Below are positions 17,069-25,173 of a DNA stretch of 64,000 bases, in pieces. Made by a program: the position numbers and the translations under genes. The number at the start of each line of letters is the position of its first letter. Position 1 is the stretch's first letter. Below the pieces are notes generated by a model, which was not told the origin of the DNA, ran no database searches, and saw only the letters and a program-made list of their open reading frames with translations. Source of the DNA: Ruegeria sp. EL01 (GTDB taxonomy: Bacteria > Pseudomonadota > Alphaproteobacteria > Rhodobacterales > Rhodobacteraceae); assembly GCF_900313035.1 (NCBI RefSeq), contig NZ_OMPS01000014.1, positions 1 to 64,000 of the forward strand. Reading direction: 5' to 3'.

Positions 17069-17842
17069 CATTCGCAGCAAAGGACGCCCGGTACTGATGC
17101 TGGGCTAGTCCATTAGCGCCAGGCCGGCGGCATCTGAGCGCGCATCAAGACTTGCATCGCCGCTGAGGTGGGCGGCTGCCCCCTCCGCGGTTCTTCTTTC
17201 ACTGTTGGGTAGAATCCGGACCGCGACAGTAGAAGCATCCGGACATGCAGTGACAGGCGTACTGCTTAGATCTATTTGACTAGCAGTCACGTGCACATAA
17301 ATTTTTTCATCTCCAAAATCCCGGCCCGCTATTTTCAAATGAACAACATATCCATCAATTCAGAAGCTTTGCCTCTCCAGCGAAGGTAAAGTTCCTCTAC
17401 GTGTTTGGATAGATTGATCGACAGACTGTGGAACACGTGTATTACACTGAAGTGTGAACTCTACACTTTGCTCCCTCCAAAAACCAACAGGTCCGGAGTC
17501 CCAGCTGGCGAAGGATGGCTAGGCAGTACTCCTGTCCAGACGTCTCAGGCAATCAACTATGCCAGAAAATGCGAGGGAACCGGGCAATCATAGTGCGGCG
17601 TCTGTTCACCAATAGTAATGGTGGGGTTTGCGCCCATCGGGCCAGCAGGTGTCGTCAGGATCAGCACCTTTGATATTCACCGAAGCAAGCGCTTCGTTAC
17701 GAATAGCGCATTCAGTCCGCAGTTGTTTTGAAACACTTTATCGCGAATACTCGAGCGGTGATCATTCAAAGCCAGCTATGCGGGACAGAACGGGCATTGG
17801 CTGCCAATGCCTGAATGTCGGCAATAGCCCGTCGTCACTTAC
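17069..17842. other. Gene-poor intergenic stretch
   Basis: No convincing gene. A 77-codon minus-strand frame at 17105-17338 has no clear ribosome site, and its tail (SLDARSDAAGLAL) vaguely recalls a gamma-glutamyltransferase end, which is too weak to call. The rest shows no coding signal or hairpin of note. Confidence 0.5.
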
Positions 17843-18814
17843 TTAAGGTCCGGCGACGCATTGCCCTGCCTTTTGACGAGCGATTACGCCCATTGTGGCC
17901 GTCACCAGCCTTGAAACATTCAGACCGCCAATGCCATCAACATCCACCTCGGGCATGATCTCCACAAAATCCACGGCGGCTATTCGGCCTCGGTTTGTTG
18001 CGGTGATTAGCTCCAGCACTTGATAATAGCTCAGGCCACCGGGGCTACGTCCGATTGTATTGGGGGTGACCGACGGGTCCAATGCATCAATGTCGATGCA
18101 CAGGATGACGTTCGCGCCCGGGTCGATCTGATCGATTGCGGGCTGTAATCCGTGCTTGTGAACGTCCGGGCCGGTGAAGAATTTCACCCCCCACGATTTG
18201 GCGTCCTCAAAATCTGACGAATGCCCCGACCCTATTCCCCGCGCACCCACTTGGATGATTTTGTCGATATGAGCCATTTCGGAGGCGCGTCGCATTGTCG
18301 AAGAAAGACCCATCGTTTCGCCCATATGGATGTCCCGCCAATCGATATGCGCGTCAATCTGAAGAATGGTGAAGGTTTCACCACTGTTGCCCATCGCGTC
18401 GATCATCGGAATCGGTACGGAATCATCACCACCTATCAGAATGGGGACGACCCCGCGTGCAACGATTTTGGACACCGCATGACGGATAGCCTCCCGATTG
18501 GAGGCAAAATCAGTCGCGCTCCACGGCAGATCGCCACAATCTACCGCCCGTTTTGTTCCGTCAGGAAAGGTCGGGCCACCAAGGTCAAAATTGTGTCGAT
18601 CAACATTCGCAGAAAGTGACCCAATGGCTTGGCGCAACGACTCTGGTCCGTTCTGAGCATAGGCCCCCACCGAACCATAAGACGTTGCACACGGTGCGCC
18701 GATAAAGGCCGAAGACGCATCTATCGCTTCAAAATCCTTGCAGGCCTCAAGGCCCAAAAAAGTCTCAACTGAAGTGGCGCCGAACAACGCTGCGAGATCA
18801 GGCTTTGCGCTCAT
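17843..18814 (-). CDS. Agmatinase/arginase-family ureohydrolase
   Basis: The family hydrolyses guanidino compounds (agmatine, guanidinobutyrate, arginine) to urea and an amine with a di-manganese site. Visible ligand motifs are DAHIDWRD (about residue 156) and CIDIDALDPS (about residue 245). The first metal motif reads GGDDS rather than the usual GGDHS, so one ligand His is replaced by Asp. The C-terminal VDFVEIMPEVD is typical. ATG 18814 follows GAAAGGA. Length is about 323 residues. It stands alone with long gaps on both sides. The substrate is unknown. Confidence 0.87.
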   Translation of the reverse strand: MSAKPDLAALFGATSVETFLGLEACKDFEAIDASSAFIGAPCATSYGSVGAYAQNGPESLRQAIGSLSANVDRHNFDLGGPTFPDGTKRAVDCGDLPWSATDFASNREAIRHAVSKIVARGVVPILIGGDDSVPIPMIDAMGNSGETFTILQIDAHIDWRDIHMGETMGLSSTMRRASEMAHIDKIIQVGARGIGSGHSSDFEDAKSWGVKFFTGPDVHKHGLQPAIDQIDPGANVILCIDIDALDPSVTPNTIGRSPGGLSYYQVLELITATNRGRIAAVDFVEIMPEVDVDGIGGLNVSRLVTATMGVIARQKAGQCVAGP

Positions 18815-19440
18815 TTCGTTTTTCCTTTCAGCTTGATTCATTGGTCAGCATGGCATCCAGCCAAAGTAATGGCTACGTCGTTCTCCGTAGAAATAATGAT
18901 CAAACATCGTCAGCGGGTACTGTTTGTTGGCGGCGACCGCCTATGCGCCTCACGGAAAGTTCACAGGCGCCACCTGAATCCGAAGCAGCGAGGTTTACCC
19001 TGCGAAACGGTTGAAGCTTGGAATCTGTTTCGGCGGCGCATCGGGTTCTCTCGTGTTCGACACAATTCAAGAACAAATGAGTGCGCTAGTTGCGAAACAC
19101 AGCGGAACGCTTGCTTAAAGCCGTCGGGATACCGCCATAATAGTGGATTCCAACACCGCTATAGGAGCACCAGCCAACGAAAATACAAAAGCCAATTCAA
19201 AGGCGGTTCGCAGATCCAAAGCAATACCGCTGCCCGAGGCCTTCCCATCCACCATCTCACTGGTGGCTACGTCTCGGGTGAGCCTCGTTACCCGTGTTAA
19301 GTGGTCAAGTCATGAACAGAATGTGGTCAATCTTCACACGCTTCATAAAGAATACCCACGGTGTGTATTTGTTGGTTGACGAGGCCCGGTTCCTAACTAG
19401 TGTGCCCACGCCAGTCTGACTTTGGTTGAGGAATAACGCT
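18815..19440. other. Gene-poor intergenic stretch
   Basis: About 625 bases between two divergently oriented genes. Short open frames on the plus strand (for example 19143-19379) have no ribosome site or recognisable motif. No IS feature, repeat or hairpin stands out. Confidence 0.5.
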
Positions 19441-20241
19441 GTGGATGTTCAAGTCGCGAGTTTTTGGTTTGGATCGCCATTGTCCTGCGTCGAGAGAGTG
19501 TGCATTCAGTCATTTCTGGACCATGGCATTCCCTTTCATCTGTACGTCCTTAATCTGAACATGGATGTGCCCGATGGCGTTATCTTGCATGATGCGCGCG
19601 ACATCTATGCCGACGATCAGATGGAATTGCTTTCCGGGTCCCGGAAACGCGCGGCTGTTTTCTCAGATGTTTTTCGCATGTATATGCTGCAGAAAACCGA
19701 CTTTGTGTGGGTCGATTTGGACATCTACTGTGTTAATCCTTTGGATTTCGAAAGCGATTACCTGTTTGGTGTGGTGTGGCGAAAAAAAGCAATGAATAAT
19801 TGTGTGTTGCGTCTTCCCAGGAATTCGCTCGCGCTGAAACTGATCGTCAACTTTCTAGAGTCTGAGGTACCATTGCCCTTTTGGTTATCTGATGACCACA
19901 TCAAAAAACTGGTCAACCGGTATGAAGCCGGTGAACAAATTACTTTGTATGATTTGCCCTGGACAACAACAGGTCCGAGCGTGACACGTTGGGCATTGAC
20001 TTTAACTGGGGAAATTGACCGTGGCCAACACTGGCACTTGTATTGGCCCCGGCGGGGATTTGTAGATCCAAGTCAGGATATTGACTATTACGAACCCGAT
20101 TGGGTGCGTTTCCATCACTTTCAAGGTGAAACACGTTCGCAAATCCACGATCTGTATGAGGGTATTCCGCCCAAGGGCAGCTATATCGATTTTATCTGCA
20201 ACCGACATGGGATTAACCCAGAAAATTACCCGGTTGTGTAG
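19441..20241 (+). CDS. Putative glycosyltransferase (DxD-containing, capsular/Gb3-synthase-like)
   Basis: The protein (266 aa) resembles retaining sugar transferases of the DXD-sugar-binding type. SGSRKRAAVFSDVFRMYML followed by VWVDLDIYCVNPLDF carries the DxD motif (DLD) that holds the metal-nucleotide sugar, and the later TTGPSVTRWAL fits the acceptor loop. There is no signal peptide or membrane segment, so a cytosolic enzyme acting on a surface glycan precursor is likely. The start is GTG 19441 with TTGAGG ahead. No other polysaccharide gene is near, and the gene is flanked by decayed DNA, so it may be a transferred orphan. Confidence 0.72.
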   Translation: MDVQVASFWFGSPLSCVERVCIQSFLDHGIPFHLYVLNLNMDVPDGVILHDARDIYADDQMELLSGSRKRAAVFSDVFRMYMLQKTDFVWVDLDIYCVNPLDFESDYLFGVVWRKKAMNNCVLRLPRNSLALKLIVNFLESEVPLPFWLSDDHIKKLVNRYEAGEQITLYDLPWTTTGPSVTRWALTLTGEIDRGQHWHLYWPRRGFVDPSQDIDYYEPDWVRFHHFQGETRSQIHDLYEGIPPKGSYIDFICNRHGINPENYPVV

Positions 20242-21214
20242 CGCCGCCTAAACCCGCCCTCTCGGCCGCGTTTCGATTTCGACAGGCTTTGAATAATCTC
20301 CATTCACGTTTTGGCTCCGGTGTTGACGTCTCAGGCCTTAAACCGGCGCCTTCATTGAGCATTAACGCGCCGGCGGAAGCTGACGCCCGCTGGTGTCTTT
20401 TGGACGCGGTGCCGCAACCCTAAAACAACTAAAATGAAGCGAAAAACTATCGAAACTTGGCGCGCGCTTCATGGCGAATCCACCGCACAGTCACTCCAAC
20501 AGGATAAACCGAATCCTCCCATAGTTTGGACCGCCATCTGCCCCAAAATCCCCGACGACGGACAAATGTCTGACGTCAGCGCTTATGGGCCAGGTAGGGG
20601 AGTTTGATAAGAAAGTGTTTTCGGCTCATCTTAACCACCGTGGAGTTGACGATGAGAAAGACAACAAAGAGTCCAGGCAATAGGATCGTCAAGGACATCG
20701 AACAAGCAACCGCGCCAGCAATACTCGTCTGACGAGACGATCAGGTTCGTACTGGATGGCCTCCGGGTGAAGACAGCACTGCGGAACAGTGCCCTCGTGC
20801 AGAGATCTCACAGGGGGCCACAACAAATGGTCCGAGGGCTTCATGGAGACGGGTAACAAGCGGTGGCGGCCCAGAAATAGATAGGATAGCCGGCCAGGAC
20901 GGAAGCTCTGGTGACTGTTTCGGGCATAACAGAACTACCAGACTGCAAGTCTCGGGTTGCTTTCAGAAAATAGTGCCAACGTTTGTCCGAATGTGCAGCC
21001 CGGTGAACCAACTGCCACCATCGCTTGCAGGAAAAGACACAATTTCGCCAGCGTCCTGCGGCGCACCCAGCCATCCAATTGGCGACCACGGTTGACTGTA
21101 TCTTGACCATACCTCTCTCATATTCCAAGTTAGCGTTATGGGGCCGCGAACGCCCCGTGAGGCTGAGGCCCAAGTTTCGCATCCATGACACCCGCAACAG
21201 CAGGGAGGATGCGC
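20242..21214. other. Intergenic stretch with IS debris
   Basis: The stretch holds the decayed IS3-type orfA at 20652-20863. A 57-codon plus-strand frame starting near 20434 is open but has no clear ribosome site. Nothing else is recognised up to the dismutase-rhodanese gene. Confidence 0.6.
20652..20863 (+). pseudogene. Decayed IS3-family transposase OrfA fragment
   Basis: Starting from ATG 20652 the frame reads MRKTTKSPGNRIVKDIEQAT and then breaks. In the next frame it continues QYSSDETIRFVLDGLR, then GEDSTAEQCP, and finally NKWSEGFMETGNKR. These pieces line up with the helix-turn-helix OrfA of IS3 elements, which reads roughly YSSDEKIRIVLDGLRGEDSI followed by YYKWSKEFMEAGK. At least two frameshifts separate the blocks. 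No OrfB remains. It marks a past insertion in this gene-poor zone. Confidence 0.72.
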
Positions 21215-22174
21215 ATGAATACGCACCAGAAATTCAAAACCTATACACCCGGCCAGCATGTCGTTCGGGGCATCCCGTTCAAAGCTCATAAGATCGACGG
21301 CTTTACGCCCGAAATGCTCGAACAGCATTTTGAGCAGGTTTATGGCGGTACGGTTCGTCGCTTGAACGAGATAGAAAAGCAGATTGCGAGGAACGATCAC
21401 AACAGTGCTTTGTGGGAAAAGCACCTAGCGGCTGCCAATGCGGTCATTCTGCACGAACTTCATTTCTTTTCCCTCGGTGAAGAAGGTGGTGAAGAGCTAT
21501 CGGATGCGACGCTAAAACAGGCCATTGATGCGGCTTTTGGCAGCTTCGCGGCTTGGCAGGTCGAATTTTCGTCCATGGCGACATCGGCAGAAGGCGGCTG
21601 GGCAATTCTGGCGTGGTCGGATCGATTTGATCGATTGATGAACGTCAGGACGGTCGATGACGCACACGCCTTGTCTGATACAGCCCCTTTGCTCGCGCTC
21701 GACATGGGAGCATACGCATTCTCCAGTGATTTCGGGTCGGACCGGCAAAGCTATGTCTCTGCGTTTCTACAAAGTGTTCATTGGGTACGCGTGGCAGAAC
21801 GCTTCCATCGATCACTGGGTAGGACGGTACGAGATGAGGACTCCGACCCCAACCAGATTTCAATCAGCGAACTGAAAGCCGGTCTTGACCAAGGCGACGA
21901 CGTTCTGGTTCTCGATGTACGGCACGATGACGACTGCGAACGATACAGAAATCGAATAACGGGAAGCGCTTGGCGTGACTCTTTTGATGTCGCTGCATGG
22001 GCCAACGACTTGCCTAAGGATAAGCCAGTCGTGGTCTATTGCATGTACGGTTTCTGGGTCAGTCAAAAGGCAGCGGAGGAGCTGCGCGCATACGGCATCG
22101 ACGCACGTAGCCTTTCAGGCGGTGTTACGGCGTGGCGCGCGATGGGTTACTCATCGTCAAGCTACATCGACTAG
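21215..22174 (+). CDS. Fe/Mn superoxide dismutase-like domain fused to a rhodanese domain
   Basis: The protein has 319 residues. Residues 1-200 follow the Fe/Mn-SOD fold: EMLEQHF (His38), ILHELHFFSLG (His83), FGSFAAWQVEFSSMAT and LLALDMGAYAF (Asp163). In normal enzymes the last motif is D-x-x-x-H, but here Tyr167 stands where the fourth metal ligand should be. Residues 214-319 are a rhodanese domain with LVLDVRHDDDCER and the active Cys276 in VVVYCMYGF. ATG 21215 follows GGGAGG. Dismutase activity is doubtful without the ligand; a sulfur-transfer or redox-stress role is possible. The next gene in the same direction is a glutathionyl-hydroquinone reductase. Confidence 0.8.
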   Translation: MNTHQKFKTYTPGQHVVRGIPFKAHKIDGFTPEMLEQHFEQVYGGTVRRLNEIEKQIARNDHNSALWEKHLAAANAVILHELHFFSLGEEGGEELSDATLKQAIDAAFGSFAAWQVEFSSMATSAEGGWAILAWSDRFDRLMNVRTVDDAHALSDTAPLLALDMGAYAFSSDFGSDRQSYVSAFLQSVHWVRVAERFHRSLGRTVRDEDSDPNQISISELKAGLDQGDDVLVLDVRHDDDCERYRNRITGSAWRDSFDVAAWANDLPKDKPVVVYCMYGFWVSQKAAEELRAYGIDARSLSGGVTAWRAMGYSSSSYID

Positions 22175-22282
22175 GTGTTCCATATGGCGCGGCTTGTGGT
22201 CAATCCAAGAACAATTTCTGTTTCCCGGAAATAGAGTTAGATAAAAGCAACGATATCTAAAGCGCGAGGCGGATTCTAAAAC

Positions 22283-23206
22283 ATGGGTATGCTAATCGAC
22301 GGCCGATGGGACCAAAACGCGGACAGATCAATGCTATCCGGCACCTACCGCCGAGAACCCAGCGTTCTGGCTACGAGCATTGATGCGGATGTGTTGTATG
22401 CTTTGCGGCACGATCCAGATCGATTTGTGCTGATCGCTTCAGCAAGTTGCCCGTGGTCACATGCAACGGTGATTGCGCTGCTTCTAAGCGAGCTTTCTGA
22501 CTACCTACCGATACAATGGGCAGGCGGGCCACGCATCGAAGGCTATGGCCTGTTGCCAGAAGGGCCGATTACGCAATTGGGCAATATCGAACATGCCCAT
22601 CAGCTCTATTCCCTGACTGATCCCACATATACCGGTCGCGCAACAGTGCCAATGTTATGGGACAGCAAACATCAGATAGTGTTGTCCAATTCCTCCACCG
22701 ACATAATCTTGGCGTTTGATCAAGCTGGTAGTGGCCCCAAGCTGCGGCCGGGTAACTTGCGCAGTGAGATTGATAAGCTAACCGCCGAGATTTTCGATGG
22801 CCTTTCAAACGCGGTCTACCGCGCGGGCAAGGCTGAGCGACAAGTCGAATACGATGATGCGGTCAACACAGTATTCGACACCATGGATCGTCTTGAAGAT
22901 CGATTGATGGATCAGCATTTTCTCTTTGGCAACAATCTGACAACCGCTGACATTCGCCTTTTCGCTACCTTGGTTCGGTTTGATACCGCATATGCAACGC
23001 ACTTTCGCTGCACTCGAAAAAGGCTGGTGGATTATCCAGCCCTTTGGCGCTTCACACGCCGCATTTACCAGGTTCCAGGCATAAAAGAGACTGTTGATTT
23101 TGAAGAAATTCGCTTTGGCTACTATGTAAATGATGGAAGCCACAATCCGTTCGGTATCATCGGACAGCAGCCGCAGATCAACTGGGAAAGCTGCGACGGG
23201 CTTTAG
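22283..23206 (+). CDS. Glutathionyl-hydroquinone reductase (Xi-class GST, YqjG/ECM4 type)
   Basis: The enzyme (307 aa) reduces glutathionyl-hydroquinones to hydroquinones and free glutathione in the cytosol. The thioredoxin-like N-terminus has the family active-site Cys in SCPWSHATV at about residue 54. The glutathione-site VPMLWD and SSTDIILAF follow, then an all-helical C-domain with the conserved HFRCTRKRLVDYPALW. The length is near the usual 310-330. It lies 108 bases after the SOD-rhodanese gene, so shared redox-stress expression is plausible. The ribosome site is weak. Confidence 0.87.
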   Translation: MGMLIDGRWDQNADRSMLSGTYRREPSVLATSIDADVLYALRHDPDRFVLIASASCPWSHATVIALLLSELSDYLPIQWAGGPRIEGYGLLPEGPITQLGNIEHAHQLYSLTDPTYTGRATVPMLWDSKHQIVLSNSSTDIILAFDQAGSGPKLRPGNLRSEIDKLTAEIFDGLSNAVYRAGKAERQVEYDDAVNTVFDTMDRLEDRLMDQHFLFGNNLTTADIRLFATLVRFDTAYATHFRCTRKRLVDYPALWRFTRRIYQVPGIKETVDFEEIRFGYYVNDGSHNPFGIIGQQPQINWESCDGL

Positions 23207-23459
23207 CTGTTACTTTCACCACACTCCTTTACGGGCGGCGGATCCGGGACTTAGACGAACACGGTATCTACGCGTTCAGTGTTTCAATGGACGCGTCTTT
23301 GGCAGAGTGTATCTTCGGTGTCTGAAACGACATACTCTCGCAGGGCTTAACGAATTCGTCGTCTCAGGTCGACGAGGAGATCAGCAGACCCAATCCGTCT
23401 TGGCAGTCTGACACGGCATGATCTGTATCGGGCTTATGCAATATCTGTTGTCTGGCGTC

Positions 23460-23742
23460 GTGACATTAGCGAAGGCGCAGATTTCGATTTCGGTGGTGGT
23501 GAAATTCTTAGCGATTCCCGGACACGGCATCGTCTCCGCTGCGGTTTTAGTATCACGTCGGTGTTGCTGTCTAAGTCTTTGCAAACATCGCTCGGGCTCG
23601 CCTGCGCATGATTTGCGATGTCGCGCACGTTCGGCAACACTGAGGGCAGCCGACAGCACGATATGCTCACGCCGCTGGTCGTCGGCAATTCGCGTTTTGT
23701 CAGTGGTCTATCATCTTTTTCATACATGCCTCTTGTGCGCAT
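23460..23742 (-). pseudogene. Frameshifted TetR-family regulator remnant
   Basis: Reading leftward from ATG 23742, one frame gives MYEKDDRPLTKRE. The neighbouring frame gives RIADDQRREHIVLSAALSV, and a return to the first frame gives NVRDIANHAQASPSDVCKDL and then NTDVILK. Together these match a TetR N-terminal helix-turn-helix (AALSVFAERG...VRDIANHAxxSPSxVYKxF). The shift between blocks and the absence of a full ligand domain show it is broken. A TetR-type palindrome remains at 23765-23776 in front of the divergent desaturase gene, which the intact protein probably controlled. Confidence 0.55.
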
Positions 23743-23764
23743 TGTCGGGTCAACTTACGTAAAT

Positions 23765-23776
23765 GAACGATCGTTC
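23765..23776. promoter_or_regulatory. TetR-type operator palindrome
   Basis: GAACGATCGTTC is a perfect 12-base palindrome, continuing into another CGTTC on the right, of the type bound by many TetR proteins. It lies 39 bases before the desaturase-family start and 23 bases from the TetR remnant start. Confidence 0.5.
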
Positions 23777-23814
23777 GTTCTCAACAGCAATGATCGAACT
23801 CGAAAGGAAGGCGA

Positions 23815-24699
23815 ATGGACTCAACTGAAGCTCAATTCCTGGAATATGCCGTTGTGTTTGAAGCCCTAGATGTTTTAGCGCTGGCATTTCTATTTGCGGT
23901 CGTCTCTGAATCCGTCTGGGACGTCGTAACAGGCCAACGCAAGAAACTGGGAGAGACCTTTGCCAACGGGGCAATAGCCATTATCTTGGCGCTGCTGGAA
24001 AGAACGGCGTACGGGTTGATCTTCATAGTCGCGCTGCTTTTGGTGACGCCGTTTGCAGTGTTCGAGATACCGCAGGGGTGGTGGACCCTACCATTGGCGG
24101 TGCTTGCTGCGGATTTCACATATTATTGGATGCATCGCTGCGAACACGAGGTTCGATTGTTCTGGGCCAATCACAGCGTGCATCACTCGTCACCCGAGTT
24201 TAATTTCACAACCGCGCTGCGCATCAGCTGGATGGACGCTATAATTGAATGGGTATTCTTCGTTCCTATGATTTTGCTTGGGTTCGGTCTCGTTCCTACG
24301 GTGGCGGGGCTGGTCGTCGTTGTGGCTTACCAAAGCTGGGTACACACCGAGAAAGTTGGCAGATTGGGTTGGCTTGACCAATTGATGAATACGCCCTCGA
24401 TCCACCGTGTCCATCATGGATCCAACGCGCAATATATCGACAAAAACTACGGTGGCATCCTGATCATTTGGGACCGCATTTTCGGAACCTATGCCCCCGA
24501 AAACGAGACGGTCAAATACGGCATAACAACCCCCATCGGATCGCAGAATCCATTCACCATCAACTTCAGGGAGTATACCACGCTGCTTCACGATGTCCGC
24601 CGTGCAGAAAGTTGGAAAAGCGCCTTGGGCTACATGTTCCGCCCTCCCGGTTGGCAACCAGAAAATTCAGGAAAATCCAAAGAAAATCCGCAGCCATGA
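23815..24699 (+). CDS. Sterol desaturase / fatty acid hydroxylase-family membrane enzyme
   Basis: The protein has 294 residues. Di-iron membrane oxygenases of this superfamily hydroxylate or desaturate lipids and carotenoids. The histidine motifs are present: HRCEH (HxxxH), HSVHH (HxxHH), a single His in WVHTEK, and HRVHH late in the chain. Three or four membrane helices precede and separate them. ATG 23815 follows GAAAGGAAGG. The stop overlaps the start of a small lipoprotein gene. The lipid substrate is unknown. A TetR-type palindrome sits ahead of it. Confidence 0.87.
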   Translation: MDSTEAQFLEYAVVFEALDVLALAFLFAVVSESVWDVVTGQRKKLGETFANGAIAIILALLERTAYGLIFIVALLLVTPFAVFEIPQGWWTLPLAVLAADFTYYWMHRCEHEVRLFWANHSVHHSSPEFNFTTALRISWMDAIIEWVFFVPMILLGFGLVPTVAGLVVVVAYQSWVHTEKVGRLGWLDQLMNTPSIHRVHHGSNAQYIDKNYGGILIIWDRIFGTYAPENETVKYGITTPIGSQNPFTINFREYTTLLHDVRRAESWKSALGYMFRPPGWQPENSGKSKENPQP

Positions 24700-24806
24700 A
24701 GCTGCTGGCAATTTTTCTGGCCCTTGGTGTCCTCGCAGGATGCGCGGCGGCAAGCCTCGTTTCTCCGCGCCGTCAATATCCACGATATTCGACCCTACCA
24801 GATTGA
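24696..24806 (+). CDS. Small lipoprotein (36 aa)
   Basis: ATG 24696 overlaps the stop of the desaturase-family gene (ATGA), so it is translated with it. The peptide has a lipoprotein signal, MKLLAIFLALGVLAGCAAAS, with lipobox LAGC and Cys16. The mature part is only about 20 residues (basic, SPRRQYPRYSTLPD), so it would be a tiny membrane-anchored peptide. It resembles the very short lipoproteins found in many proteobacteria. A role with the enzyme or in envelope homeostasis is a guess. Confidence 0.68.
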   Translation: MKLLAIFLALGVLAGCAAASLVSPRRQYPRYSTLPD

Positions 24807-25173
24807 GAAAGTCCAGCTTCCATGGCGTGGCGACGTCGTATTCACAAGAGGGTTTTATCTGACAGCAATCTAGTTGTCCCGGCCTGGACCAAGCGAACGT
24901 GGCGAAACAAATCTCGGTCATTGCCCGGCTTCGGTTTTGTCCAATCACCTGAAAAAGCCAATTATGCCGTGCTGCGACGTGAAGATCGTGGCCTCGGCCA
25001 AAGAAGCTCCAACTACCGTCAGGTAGTTGATGGTCGCTTGCTGCGCTGTTTGCTCGCCGAAACCCAGGATGCGTTTAACAACATCGCAGAAGTATGTGCA
25101 GTCCCAGGTATCGGCGCCATGTTCAAGAGCTTTGCTTGTCCTACCTCAATAGCGATGGTGCGCCAGGCCACTA
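24807..25173. other. Intergenic stretch without a clear gene
   Basis: Open frames cross this stretch on the plus strand (24822 onward), but they have no ribosome site and no recognisable motif. No terminator with a T-run is seen between the convergent lipoprotein and protease genes. Confidence 0.5.

Noticed and set aside
17105..17338. 77-codon minus-strand gene
   Set aside because: No ribosome site, no recognisable domain, and only a vague end similarity to gamma-glutamyltransferases.
20434..20607. 57-codon plus-strand frame before the IS3 remnant
   Set aside because: No clear ribosome site or family. It may be chance within decayed DNA.
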